A DNA stretch of 64,000 nucleotides from Varroa destructor (Eukaryota; Arthropoda; Arachnida; Mesostigmata; Varroidae). Both the position numbers and the translations under genes were made by a program. The notes beneath the pieces are model-generated. The model was given only the letters and a program-made list of their open reading frames with translations. It was not told the DNA's origin and made no database searches. The DNA lies in NCBI RefSeq assembly GCF_002443255.2, contig NW_019211454.1:21233037-21297036 (forward strand), written 5' to 3'. The stretch's first letter is position 1; each line of letters begins with the position of its first letter. Of this stretch, positions 15,180-28,974 are shown in pieces.

Positions 15180-15740
15180 TATATACAGGGTAGGACAAAA
15201 ACTTTTTTAAAATGGCACGATGTATGCAAACACTTGTAATAAAGAACCTAGCAAACTGTGTAAGACAAATGAAACAATTGTTTTAATACTAGATATGAGT
15301 AATATTAAATTGCAATATAAAGCTAGTAAAGACGGTCTTATAGACTTTCGCGCTGACTTTGTACGTTCCCTATACCAATTATTTCTATATGATTGTGGCC
15401 CATAACACACGGAAATTGATCATCAAAGAATACTAGAGAACTGGAAACGCCATGGAAGTCCGAAAAGACCACCGTCAAGGAAACTATTTACGCAACACAC
15501 AGGTCTAAAGCTTCCAGCGACGTCTTGAAAAATGGCGGGCTAGCCTCGAATTTAATGTCAATGACTCAAGCATTTCCCAGAATATCCGCATGCACCAATT
15601 CTTTTGAGACATTTCCCGGGAATATATGTAGCGAACTGCAGGATGCAAAAATAACGAACACGTTCACGACGTGAAACTCAAACTCCAACATAAATCAATA
15701 TATCGGAGTTACTGTTGATATATATATATATATTGATTCA
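15180..15740. other. Possible unclassified transposon remnant
   Basis: The left edge reads TACAGGGTAGGACAAAAACT, which has the look of a terminal repeat of a cut-and-paste element. Around 15,415-15,500 one plus frame gives ILENWKRHGSPKRPPSRK, faintly like the DNA-binding linker of a transposase. There is no matching inverted end nearby. The right side is an AT-rich inverted repeat, AATCAATATAT...ATATATTGATT. Confidence 0.25.
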
Positions 15741-16474
15741 ACATCATTTAACACTTAGGCCAGTAAGATGCAACATTTTTCGCACCTTGCGCTGATCCGA
15801 CAAGTGTAAAAAAATCACCTCTTTCTACATATTTGATGCGTAACTTGGATTACTTAACATGTAGCCTCCAAAAGAATTTTTAATTCAAAACCCGTCATGA
15901 GCATATGACTATACATTACTACATCAAATATGGGAAATGGAGAAATAACACGCATAGGTTCTCTTGCACAATCTCCTCATAATCTCATATAGAATTTCTA
16001 ACATATATGGCTGGTTTTTAGTTTCCCGACCCGCACATACTGCCCTTAAGCATTACGTTGTATCGCTGGCTGCTAGCACGACCCAAGTGTTTACGCCTGA
16101 TTTCGGACCTAGGCCACCTCACGTTTCCCTACTTGTCTACACCACGAAGTATTATTATTATCCGCGATGCATGGAACCGGTACACAATGCATCTTTATAT
16201 ATAAACCTCTTACCCGTTAAATATTCATAGATATTCCTGATCTACTTAGTATTCTACATAGAATTGTACATCTCTAATTAATAGAATAGCAATTAACTAA
16301 AAAAGAACTACGCGCTGGCATTGTATAAAGCGTTGTTAGGCCGAGTGACTAGGCAAATTGCGATGCAGAAATGTTACAATTACAGTAAATACTATTAATC
16401 TAGCAAAATAGTTTTCAATCACATTGATTCCTCAGCTTTGCAGCTGAATACCTTCACTGGAAGCTGAGATGAGC

Positions 16475-17050
16475 GGAATGAATTTTCAATACACGATGCG
16501 AAACACTCTTTGCTTCTCTGTGTCTCGTTTTGTTGACGCGGAAATAGCACACACAGGGCACTAGTGGGCCACCTGCGTCGGACTTCCCCCGATCCGCTGA
16601 GATCGCAACAACGTTGTCAGAACCACTAATCCGTGTGTCCGTTGAAACAAAACATCCCTCAATAACAAACGGCAACGGGCGTATTTGTCGCAGCCGTCTG
16701 CTTTAGCTGATGACGCTGACTGCCTCCAACAAGTTTTCAGTGCTGTCATTTTTTTTTTGTTTTTTTTTAAAGACGCAGACCCACTCTGCTGCCAGGTCTT
16801 TAGCCCGCTGACGCCAAAACAGGCACAACGCATATACAGAACTGGTCATCTCTGTCAAGTGCCTTTTTTTTTGCCACAGTTTGCCTTTGGTGTCTGGTTG
16901 AGCCAAAAGTAAAGGTGCGTATAAGTTAAAATGAATCCGAAGAAGTAATCGTCATTGCCGGGTAAACGTGGCCGTTTACTTTCGATATGCTCCAGATAAT
17001 AAACAATGTTTAAGCACGGTTTCTTTCAGCTTTACTTTCCAAAAGTCTAA
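16475..17050. repeat. Diverged duplication, copy A
   Basis: This segment aligns by eye with 17,709-18,325 in the same orientation. Shared blocks include GTTGACrCGGAAATA, CTGArATCGC, ACTAATCCGT/AGATAATCCGT, GATGACGsTGACTGyCTC, AAAGGTGCrTATAAGTyrAA and GATATGCTCCA. Identity varies by block and is high only in short islands. I see no coding homology or terminal repeats in it. Confidence 0.6.
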
Positions 17051-17708
17051 TTAATACATAGAGAAACTCACTAATAGCATTGATCGTAGAAATCATATGT
17101 AACGCCCAAAAAGACCAAATGAAACCGTTACTCTAGTTCTTAATTTTCCTTAAAATAACTAAAATCGTCGTCCGCCATATACACCCCAAGGATTGTTGCA
17201 ATCAGATCAGCAAAAACGCTGAAAGGCAAAAAGCGTAGTTACCTACCTACCCGTGGCATCAGCACATTCGTATATAATTCAAATTAGTCTACACAAGAGG
17301 CTGGCTACCAGTTTGGCAACATATGTATGATCAAGTACGAGATCAAACGAGAGCAACTATTACTTAGATCTTCATCGTCGTGCTGCGCTTTCTTCTTACT
17401 CCTCCTATATTTTCCATAGGATTCTGTATTGAACGGAGGGGGAAGGCATAAGTTCATGAGACGCGCTCATGTGTTGCCTGTTGGGCTGTGAGGCAGCTGG
17501 CAGCTGATCGGCAGTTACATGAGAAAGAGAACCTGGATGAAACACAGGGAAAGCCAAATAAGCGCTGGTAGGTAGTCGTTCTGAATGATTCGACTTGTGC
17601 TTACGAGCAGAAGCCGAGTCTAGGCATCGGCCATTCCCGTCGTGTGGATTCATTCAAGACAAGTCTTTCCGACTGTCCGCATTAGAACAACGTGCGGATG
17701 TGGCCCGA
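17051..17708. other. Spacer between duplication copies, no supported gene
   Basis: A minus-strand ATG frame of 82 codons lies at 17,405-17,653. It is rich in Ser, His and Pro, has no recognised domain, and could be chance. Confidence 0.4.
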
Positions 17709-18325
17709 CCGCAATGAATTTCCAATTCATAATACGAGCACGTCTCATTTAGTTGACACGGAAATAAAGTATTACTGTATGTTCTGCGTTGCTTCCCGAG
17801 AAGTGCTGAAATCGCCGCGCCGCTGTTGAAACAGATAATCCGTTAAGACGAACGGCACTCAATAGCACCATAAGTACATTTGTGCTTTTCGTCTTCATCA
17901 CTTGATGACGGTGACTGTCTCTAACAGGCATAAACTAAAAACGGCAATACCAATCTTTACTCTGATGATTCCAACTAAGTTACTCAGCTATGTCAAATAG
18001 GTTTTTTGCAGTAAGTGCTCCCTGGAGTGGGCTTGTGTTCGCTGCTTTGCTTAACCTTTTGTTCTGGTCATCCTACGAAGGCCGGTAATCTACTAGTTGC
18101 ATATGTTTGTTAATCTTTACATGAACAAGAAGTCCTGTCTAAAGGTGCATATAAGTCGAAATGAATTAGAAAAAAATGGCCATCAGCACCAGCATCGTAT
18201 CCCACTGTGTCAAACAATGAAACAACAAAAATGACGGTTGTTTATTGTTTTGATATGCTCCACATATTAAACGCAGTCATGAAACACAGTCACTCCTGTT
18301 TCATAGCTTTACTGCCCAGAGGTTT
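17709..18325. repeat. Diverged duplication, copy B
   Basis: This is the second copy of the segment at 16,475-17,050, about 1.23 kb downstream and with the shared blocks in the same order. Insertions and deletions separate the blocks, so the duplication is old. The 658 bp between the copies does not look duplicated. Confidence 0.6.
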
Positions 18326-21300
18326 GGTCGAAACAATGGAAGAATCCAGTCAGCTAGGCCATAATAATAGCGCAAATAGCTAAAAAATCGACCTAAAAAA
18401 AAGCGGAAAAGTATTACAAGGGTAGGACTGCAAAAACGTGGGAATTGAGGTAACTCAGTAACGTAACAGTGCGCGAACCAGATACGTCTTAAGAACTGAG
18501 CAAAGAGACACCCGACGCCGTACTGCAATCGTTCTCGCGCGTTGCTCCAACTAAGTCAAAGGCGACTTGGCAATTTAACTCTGCCCTCACGGTTGGTTGC
18601 GGTTCGCATCTTGGTCACATTCAACAAAGTTGAATGTCAGCCAGCAAAAAAAAATGTTTTATGAATTTTGCAAGCATCGGAGAATTTCTTGAGTATCGGT
18701 GCGAAAAACGTTCCGTCTTCTATTGGCAGACAGGATGTGATAAAATTTGAGGAAGTTCTAACGGCTGCTGTGAACGAACAACAACCCCAAAGCCAATCTT
18801 GTGAGGTGTGAGCTCTGTCTAAATTTACGTTTGCAGAAATCGTGAGGTAATAAAGATGTCTTTTTCGTTATTCTCAGTTGACCGGTCGTTCTGTTTTCTG
18901 GTTTACGAACTATAGCCTTTGACGAAGTTAAACGTTCAGTCAAAATACGACCTCCGCTACTACTGCTAGCAATGTCACTCTCAAAGCAAAGACACGGTAC
19001 ATCGTTGCCTACCGCGTCTCCTTCAACCCAATTGACCACATCCTCCCCAAGGGCACAATAGCAATTCGAACGGTCGAAGGAGCGGTGCGCTCCCACACAA
19101 ATGTAAGAAAAACTGGTAAGCTTACCTTCTGGCCACACCTTTCCTCATCGAAGTCGTTCCCGTAATGAGTTGATCCACTGGTCTTGACGAGTTTGGAGCC
19201 GTTAGCACAGGCTCAGAAATTAGATTGGATATGTGTCCGAAATACTGTAAAGCGATAAAAGAGTGGTATTTTTTTGCGATATCGCTGGCTGACTAGCTGT
19301 ATCTAAGAATATTGGAACATATAGCAACAGGAATTATCGATGTTGAATTATACCTCCACCTGAAATGTCTATAGTGCTCCAATGCAAGAGAGCGTAAGGA
19401 CCAATGGAGGATTTGCGTTTCAATGTTGGGCCATAAAACCCGAGGCTGGATTTACTGTATACCATTATATCTCCAGCAGCCAGGTCTAAATGTTCTATAT
19501 AGAGCTATTGAGCTCAAAATTACGATTACTGCTCGGAGTTCGGCATCATTGGATACGCGTCAATACATACCTTCGGATTACCCTATGCATAGTACATTAT
19601 AGTACAAGACGGAAATGTCCCTTTATTGTTGTGAGTTGTTTAACAGTATGTCGACAGAGTTACTGATATTCCTGTTTTAGTGCCTTTAAGCCTTTCCGGT
19701 ATTGTGCCTGTTTAAACAGATGTAACTTTATCAATGTATTAAAGATTAATTTTCTAGCGTGCAAAAAGGAGTAGATTTACTCACCAAGGAGAAATTTGCA
19801 CTATTTAATCGTTAGTGGGCTGATAGTTCTGAGTTCGCATTATATTAAACGGACTAATTTGAGAACATATTTTTTTTGGTGTTTGAGGCGTAGCGTAGGG
19901 CTCGACAGATCCAGTCTGACCCGATTACTACAGTTGCCGCGTTACGACCTGGCAGCAGCTTTGTGGGATGGGCGAAACCGTACGCGACATTGTGGAAACG
20001 GTTCAATGCAGAGCGGTGAACCTCGGGGGTATCTTAGCAAGCCGGAAGAGTGAATTGGACAGATATAGTGTTGGGTAGCCCAAGAACAATGACCTGGGGA
20101 CCAAGTAGTGCGAAAGGTAAGCAATTACCTTGCGCCGCTATTTTACAGCATTTTCTTGCTGAGTGTATGCAACAACGACGATAGGGTGCTCAGAATGCCC
20201 GCGAAACCGGCCATCAGTTACTACGGATAGATGAGCGTTGATTCTGTAGGGCATTTTTCTAACATATTCCGAAATTACAACATGCGAAAGGCTGGATCCA
20301 GGGTGCGGGTCTCTGTGGAAGGAAGATATCGCCGGCTACTCCGAGGACTCCCGGTAGCCAGTTGAAAAGCGTCCTTTGTAGCATCTCAAGCTGACCAAGG
20401 AAGAGTGGTCGGAAAACTGAGGCTGTTGTGCAGTGCATGGAGATGACGGTGTTCATAAGACGACGGCATTCTAGCCAGCAGTGTTACCGAGTAAAACGGG
20501 CTAACTTAAATACTTGAGATATTATAATGAAGAGTGTTTAGGGTGTAGCGTGGGGTTCGAGAAAACCAGCGAAAGTTGCAATACAACAACAGAAACGTAG
20601 ATCGCAACACTAAATTTATAAATTTCATAGAAAACGCTGGTGACATAAATGTGCCGGTATAATTTTCGGCGTTTTTGAGGGAATTGTCCCATAAATTCAT
20701 TATCCCTGTAACTATCATGAATTCGAATGCGAATACTGATAAAGAGTCTTGCGTGACCCAGAGCGACGTGGAACACGAAGGTAGTTTATCTAACGAATAG
20801 CACTCACTGTGGGATCTGTTCAAAGATACCGCCCTGCTGTGACCCACAGGTTACAGAGGTAGTGATGCCTCGCCGATCTTGAAATGAAATTGTCACAGTT
20901 TGCTCTAATTTAATTTCGAATTAGTCGTGGTTAGACTAAAAGTGGAAGTGTGTGGGCACTTCAGTCACCGCCCAAACAACTCGTCATTCAAGGGATGCAT
21001 GCGCCGTCAGTCTGCCGGCTCCCAACAACTATACAGAGCTGTACGGATCATTCAGCATAAGCCACGCTTTGATGTAGGCGTTATAAATGCAGTGGGTTAA
21101 CTTGCACAGCAATCCGCGATCGTCCCATATTCTATGCACTGCGCGCGTTCTTTTATCGATGAGTCTCCTTTACCATTTAGTCCGATGGCTGGCGTTTTCA
21201 ACTATAGGTTACTATGTGTGCACTCAGTCAAGCGTGAGACAGAAGTAGCTCGACTTTCACTGAACCATTTTCATTTGAAACGAATGATGATGATCCTCGT

Positions 21301-24300
21301 GCGTATCAGTGCAGTAGATGGTTGAAGCACTTGGCCTCGTGTAGTGTGGCACTTAAGGCAGCTTCCGGGGTGGCCTTTGTGGTACGCTGCTTATTGGATG
21401 GATGAGGGCCCCAATGATCCCGACCTGCGTCACAGTCGACTACAAGTTCTACAGGCGCCGCGTTCTGGCGGAAACAATGTCCTACAGTTTCGACTAATCC
21501 TGTTACGGGTGCTTCGCCCAGCTATTTTACGGGTTCTGCGCCCATACCCCCCTTCCCCCTCAAGCAAGTCGGTAACAAGACAAATGGGAGAGGGAGAATC
21601 TGAATACTGTTAACTAGAAGGTCCAGTTATTGTATGATATGCCGCTCTTAATGATAACCATAGCGATAACGCAAAGCACGCGATCATGGTAAAACGCAGT
21701 ACTCCTACAACGGCATCCACTTGAGTCTAAGCTGAAGTGGTTTATTGCCTCAGGGGTTTACGTAGGTATCAGAAGGTATACGGTAGCAAGACAACTGTTG
21801 GACCATAGACCAGATGAACAGCTTAAATTGTAGAGGCTAATTACGTTGCTGAGAGCATTGATGACGATCCTGTATAGTTCCAGTTAAACGAAGCTTCGTC
21901 ATGCTTCGGGACATCGGTAAGACGACTGAAGCACTGCAATTTTCACAAGTTGCTTTTGTATCCTGTGCGATCTTTCCCATGATGAATGTGACAGGTGCAA
22001 TTCCACAATTGACTCGTCTATAAGTTCGGGCAGTTCCGACGCTATTTTCAAGCTCATTTCGGAAAAAAAACTAATCTTCAGCTATCGTAACACACCCTAT
22101 ACGATTTAGATAGCAGCAGCGGCGGTGTCGTATGCCGTATTGTTAAAAAAAAACAGTCTAAACATAATCCTAACAGCACATGAATGCCAGCTAACATCAC
22201 CAGCCAATGTCGTACCTAATTTACCTAGGCTGTGCAGACGAAATACGGTCAAAATTAGACGAGTGCTCCGTACAACAGCACAAGGGGTTGGCATACGTTA
22301 TAAGTTTTAAGTTAAAACAGTCGAATATCTAAAAATTGAGAGAATTTTTGTACAGTAAATAAACCAATGTAAAAAGAACTTGTACAGGACATTTTACAAC
22401 GATGAAGCGTGCTATAAGTAATAAGAAGACCATAGAGTTAGAGTAAACTCAGACTGTTTTTTAGCCTTCGTTTTTAGTCCAAATCGGATACCGTAGTGGT
22501 GACCATCAAATGATATTGTATAATAAATGATAAGGCCTTTTTAAAGAGGATGCTCGACCTACTAAGTACGGCTAGCCATTTACATCGCAGTAGCATCTAT
22601 GCTACAGAGTAGACCGCGATGGATTTTCTATCAGCAGAGAAAGCTTGGACTATAGTTTCTACTAAAATGAGTCATTACAAAAAAGAAATTTCTCGCACAC
22701 GTTTATTTAAAAAAGAGATTCAGTAATCCTTGATAGCCATTCGTTCCAAAATTCGAATTAAACAAATGCATACTTTGACCCGCCCATACATAGCATCGAC
22801 CACACAGGCCTCGGTTTCCTTGTCCATTGCCAAAAATAATGCTTTTTTGTTATCTGTTATGTCTCTAATGTGCGTCTAATCAGTTTTTCATGGCCTTTTT
22901 TGCGTCTAGATCATACCCGCGTTTTCAGGCGTCTCCTTCAAGCAAACACCAGGACGGATCAGAAACAACAATAGGCTACAGTGCGTTTATTGAACGTTTA
23001 AGCAGAGTTGCTGTATTTGCGTCAATGAGATCTCGAATCGGCTGTGACAGTTCTAGTCAGACATGGCACCGCGCCACTATGCTATACAATAGCACATAGC
23101 AAACTCTGTCCTAGCTAGGCCCTAATACGTGCTTTTGGCCTTCGAGTGTCACTAGGAAAACTACCCTTATATACAGTTACAATGATGACTAGCTATTACA
23201 CGGCTGGAATAAATAGCCAACATACGCACGTAAACGATAATTTTTTTACGATTATGATTTGAAAGTCGGCAAGCAGAGCACACACGCGGTGATCACAGAT
23301 GACTGTAACTTTCGCTTTTTTTTCTTTTTTCCCCAGTCACTCGTTCTTCAGATTTTTCACTCCAGCAAAGATCAAAAGAAGATATATGAGTGTCCTGTTG
23401 TAATGCCGTGAAGAAATACTTAGCGACGTTGTCACCTTCGGCCAACGACATCAGACGAGTGGCCAAGTTGGCGCTTTTGCAACACAGTGAGACATTTTAC
23501 GCCAAAAACACACAATAGGCGTAAAAACTCAAACAGCGAAGGCGCTCTGCGAACGACCTCTGTTTCTGTCGAGGCATTGCACCATCGTTTCCCTATTATG
23601 GCGACTAGAAGGAAAGGACTACGACACGAGCCGCATGCACTGAATATATTGTATTATAGTATGAAGTCGTTATCAAACTCGAATGTATCATATTTGAGTT
23701 CGAGTTATACCACTCCGGTTTGAAGCCAAGGCTTTGCCTATTTTTACAGGAGAGATACAAATAAGAACAGAGAAAGACAGGCAGAGAGCGACAGATTTTA
23801 TAAGAACCGCCTTCTACGACAACGCATACGATCGAACGTAAAGTTTGCTTAATGGGCTTTTTCTGTATACACGCTTTCTAGATGCTAGGCTTCCAATATT
23901 TTGCAGAACTCACCACAGAAGGGAGCAACTTGCACAAAATTTGAATTCGAAAATAACAAAAGCTGTCACTATTTTTTCTCTGCAGTGCGCACAGACCGTC
24001 CGAGAGACAACATTTTTTTCTTTCACAGACCGAACAACTTGCCCTCTTTATCTTGCCAGTCGCTCTAATACTCACCTATGAATAGACGATTGCGTATCTT
24101 TACGCATGTACTGCCCCCTGCTTAACTGGAACGAGTATGAGCTCTCGGTAACCAAAAGAACACTCGATTTTGCTTGAATCTTGCATGCTCGTGCCTTTTC
24201 CGAGTTATCTTTGCACGTAACATCTTTTCCGCATTATTGACTCACCGTGTGCGATTATCATTAGCATGAATGCCTTGAACTACTTGAACCTTTCATGCAT

Positions 24301-26316
24301 TACAGTCTTCTTCCCCTCCTGCCTTTCGAACAACGACGCCTCTCCCTCCTGCTAGAGACCATAGCGTGAGGACGATTTGCGCTCGTTTTCATCTCAAATG
24401 GCGACAGCGGCGGCAGTCGCAGCGGCGGCGACGGCTGTCGTTCACCGACCTGAACTCTCTCTTTCTGCTGGCCAGCGCTGCCATGGTTCTCCTCTCAGTC
24501 TTTGCAATTCGTCATTTACAAAAGTTGGCATTTTTAGCTCACGAATCTTCCACTGTTCCAGTCTGCCATTGGCTTCCTACTGCTGCAGCTGCTGATTCTG
24601 ATTTGCCGGTCTCACTCAGTTCGGTTGAACTCTGTTGTCGAGTTGGCATTCGTTATCGTCTGGCATAGGCCCGTTTGACGATGTCGCTGCATTTACTGTC
24701 GCCGGTATCGCTTGCGGTTTTTCTAAGCTGGAAAATGTGAAGTAACAACGGAAGCATCTAAGAGCGCAGGCGGCGGCTGCTCCTTGATTGTCGCGATCGA
24801 GTAAATGGACTTTTGGAAAGCACGAGCTAGTCGGGACTACAGCCCAATGAGGACGATGGCGCTTCCAAAACGTTAGCTGCCGCAAGAAAAGTTACATCGT
24901 CGCCTTTGTCAGTGGCAATCACTGCAACAACAACTACTACAAAGCCAAGTAAAAACAAGAACGTTCGTCAAACATGAGCCACTTGTTGATAATAGCACAG
25001 AAGCTCAAAATTTATGTACATAATTACAAAGAGAAATAAGCTGGGAGATACGACACGCATAAGCATCCAGATTAATCACTCATTTGTCGCTTCTCCGATA
25101 ATTTTTTTACCGTCGTGTTTAACTAAGTTATCATGTTAAAAAGCTAGACTGCGCATTTCGGCCCAACCTTTTTCCCATAGCTAACCAACATCAGCTGTTC
25201 ATAACCTAAACGAATGACTCGAATGTATCTGGTTTTCACAAACAATGCCCATTAGCGGTATAACAGACTAAAGACAGGTTTCTGTAGCTGAAAAAGAGAA
25301 GTTAGAAAATCTGAAAGGTAATTGAGTTTTCGTTCTGGGGGTACATGGCCCAGTAGCCACTAGAAAAACACTCCATATATTACAATACACAGAATAGCCG
25401 AACAACCGATAGTGGAATAAAGGCGACCTATTAAGAGGTACCTGTGAAGTGTTAAAATATATATCTTTTAAGTGGACTGTTCACACTAGGATCAGCTGGA
25501 TGTAGTGTTTTTTAAACGTCAGACGATTATTCAATGAAACAACTTTTAAAATATTACCTCAGACAATTGTTTGAGAGTAAGCCTTTTACTATCCAGACCA
25601 AATAAAGTGCATACTGTTGACAAGATTAGAAGACCATCAGAAGACAATCTTTAAAATCTATCTGATGATTCATATGCGAACCTTGCGATATGAAAATCTC
25701 GTTTCTGGTGGACTACCAAACGTGAGCTTGTTCTCTCACTCGGAATACATTTCAAGTGACCAGTTGCCGGTGTCTTCCAATGAACCACGATATTCAGTGA
25801 AGTAACAAATGTAAAAAATCAAACGCTGTATTCGCACGCCTCGTCACGTTCACTTGATCTTCGTGACTGCGACCGTACCCACGGCCGTTGGGGTCCACCA
25901 AAACGAATGGACCAAGATCACAATGGCGTTGCGAAAAAGAAAAACAGTAACGAAAGTTTTTACCAAACAGTGGGCGAAATTATGACGCTGACATTTTGTT
26001 CTCTTCTTTTAGATTTGGCGTCTCCTTCTTTCGCCCGCTCAACGTTTAAATTTCGCGGCTGCTTTGGTCGCTACCCCCTGCTTCCCCGTTTTAGTTCAGC
26101 CGAAGCAAGCAGACAACCATATGCGAAAAAAAAAAAGCCGAAAAACTTACACATCCAGGCTCGCTGTCGCAGTTGTCGTGATGATGCTGACGACATTAGC
26201 TAATGTTGACCTGCTTGTCAAAATCAAAGCATCTATTCAACCAAAGTATACACACAAACGCATACCACACATAGCAGGCACGCGCGTGTGCAGACACACA
26301 CAAACACGCACATTGA

Positions 26317-26335
26317 TATATATATATATATATAT
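26317..26335. repeat. (AT)n microsatellite flanked by CA/CG-rich tracts
   Basis: The AT run is preceded by ACACACACAAACACGCAC-like sequence and followed by TGTGTGCGTATATACG. Confidence 0.95.
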
Positions 26336-28934
26336 GTGTGCGTATATACGCACAGGATAGCGTAGGCATAAAAGGATTTCAATGCAAAACAGAACTATTG
26401 GTGAAATTGCAAATGTAGAGCGTAAAAATGCGGTATGGCTAACCAGTTGTTTCTCCACTCATTGTTCGGTGCAGTAGTTGCTATTGCTGCAGCTGATTTC
26501 GTCGTTGCTGCCGTCATCATTGTCAGGATGGTTTCGATCATCGTCTGCGCAAAATAGTCTCTGTTATATTTACACAACGGTTGCCCCACTCCGGCTGAAA
26601 TAGCTTCGTCGATGTTACAATCTCATCGCGCAGGATCTTAGAAGTAATCTATTGGAAATAATTTTCGAATTTCTGATCCGAAGTCAGCGAAATACTATAT
26701 GTAAAACATGGACAATTCAACAAATAGGAAATTTCGAGAATCGGTTGCTACGAGTAGACCTGCTACAACAATCATGTCGAAACTATACGAGAAAGGTTGT
26801 ATTTGATATAACAGTAAACGAAAATACTTGCATAATTTTACAGACGCGCAGCGTACACTTGTGGAATACGTATTGCATCGTGGCGTTCGGACCAGGAAGC
26901 TGGTTCGGCTGCGATTTCCTCTGCTAGAAGCTTTGCAGTCCATGCCGCCCTTATGACACGAACCGAATAGCCTAACTAATATATACCAGCATTAATGCTA
27001 ATTTCGCATTGTTCGCGTACTTCTCTGGAACTTCTATGTACGGCTTAATAGTTTCAGCTAAATCTACTGTTTCGAAGCACAAAAGAAAAGCCTCGAAGAA
27101 TGAAGGACCCACCAGGTCCAACCCGTTTCTCAAACATCTCTTCGCTTTAGCGTTGTAATGAGCTTCTATGATTATTAGATCCACCTAAGAATAGTGGGCG
27201 TGGCCCATATTCAACTATAATTGAAGTGATGGATTATGTTACAATAAAACGAAGGGAAGCATTATATCATGATCGCAGAATTTTTACTCAATATTAGTTT
27301 GCAGACGACACGGCTGTATGTACACGTTACTTCAACGAAGCTCTGGTGCACAAGTCGATGAACTTGTAACTACCTGAAGACAGACCCCTGACATAATAGA
27401 GCAATCCCTCTAAAAAATTGTCCCATACATCTAACATTTACTTACGACACATCGAACATTATCACGAAATCGTAGATACATACTTTTTTTTACTACTACC
27501 TATGGGGCTATTGAGTTCGACAAAGACTCAAAGAATTAATCTCAGCCTATGCACTGGAAGCAACTCTCGAGCAGACAACTGCGCTCATCGTTTCTGTGAC
27601 AGGATTCGATTCGCCGGTCGTCATCGTTGTAGGACGCACCGCCCGCTTGATTGCATATGCTGAATTACAAGATCAGATACTTGAATAAAAGACGGCGAAG
27701 GGTTTAATCGAAGTTTTCGACATTTTTGCTCAGCCATATATATATTTGTGTAGTGGGCTATGGGGTGCAAAATGAAATAGACCCAGCGCGCTAGCTGCCG
27801 GTCAAGTATTTTTCTGCTTAATCAGTGATGACTGACTGTTTGGATTAACTCTATCAACAACGTGTCTACATGTGGATTTGCACGCAAGTTGCCTCTAGAG
27901 CTAGCTCTGGGTAACCATGCTGGCGTATTTGTGTATTTCAATGTTGTGCTGACTGTTCTGAGCTCACAGAGAGGTAGCGAAAAATAATCGTCAACATTCG
28001 GACCACAGGACGAGAAACATCCTAAGTACATTGAAAGCTATAACGCTCACTGCTGAAAGGGAACGACGCTTGCAATAGCGTCAACAGACAAACGGCCACA
28101 AAAGGGCTAGCCCATTCGTCGATGGTTTAAGGAATCAAATATTAAACAATTGATGGCTTGTCGTATTACTAATTACAATTTTTGCCATCATATGATCACA
28201 CTAAGGTGGAAAAAAGCACGATCCAGTAAACAACAGCTCATTAATATACTGTGTCTGGTCAATTTGAAAAAAAGGAACCTACCACGCATGAGCGGGAGAA
28301 AATTGGACAAAACTTACCATAAACATTACAGACAGCTATACTTAAGAGCAGAATCCGAGAAGCAACACTTGAAATAATAGGAGCGCGTTGTTCAAGCGGC
28401 AAACGCCCCCGGTAGTCGCAACTACCACTCCTTTCAGAATTGGTCTGATGACTCGCTGTATAGTAGTGCATGTCTCGCCATAGTATGGTTATCCTTATTA
28501 CGAGTAAGCGCGTAGAAATCGTGACTAGCAGTTCACAGCTCCTGGGGGGATGTTAGAATGTTGGCTGCTTAATACCTTTTATGGCTTAGGAACGTATGAG
28601 TCGTTTACTACGCAAGTGAGTTAGCTAGAGGGTCTAACTTATTCGACAGCAGTAAATACAATAAAATCGTTTGTGAAACAATCATATCTTAATATATATC
28701 ATATAATTTCTACTAACTAAGTGTACTGTTAGTAATTGCACCGACCACTTGTTTCTACATTATGCTACGCGAAACTGAAAGCACTGTAGTCGTCAAGTGG
28801 AACACTGTTTTGGTATAGTTCACTGATAGGTAAGTATTATTGCTTTACTGCAATACGTTATTATAGGTGACCGCTCGAGATATACAGCGACATCAATCAG
28901 GCGATAATTAAACGACATAGCACATGTGAACCAC

Positions 28935-28974
28935 CACACATGCATGCACGCATGCACGCACGCACGCACATATA
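28935..28974. repeat. Alternating purine-pyrimidine tract (CATG/CACG units)
   Basis: Repeats of TGCATGCACG followed by CACGCACGCACGCACATATA give about 40 bp of nearly unbroken purine-pyrimidine alternation. Confidence 0.9.

Larger units (their letters stand above)
1..16474. other. Gene-poor stretch, no supported gene
   Basis: Only short frames occur and none shows a known domain or a convincing exon chain. It holds poly-T tracts, the microsatellites listed and patches of higher GC around 1,900-2,110, 5,000-5,300, 7,100-7,640 and 9,300-9,850. A TATA-like CATATAAAT lies at 11,691 below a CT-rich stretch, but no start codon or exon can be tied to it. Such patches could be 5' UTR or distant exons of a gene with large introns. 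Confidence 0.5.

Noticed and set aside
18758..19200. Minus-strand candidate exon ending GQKAAG-type donor 'CAGAAG|gtaagc' near 19,120
   Set aside because: A short frame coding NGSKLVKTSGSTHYGNDFDE precedes a good donor, but no convincing acceptor or partner exon was found.
24366..24885. GC-rich patch with an Ala-rich frame starting MATAAAVAAAATAVV
   Set aside because: The Ala run is a GCG/GCA repeat effect. Overlapping frames on both strands and absence of a domain make coding use unproven.
26652..26927. Plus-strand frame with spaced cysteines, considered as an upstream PAN module
   Set aside because: It lacks the paired central cysteines (C-x3-C) of PAN modules and has no suitable splice sites in phase 1.
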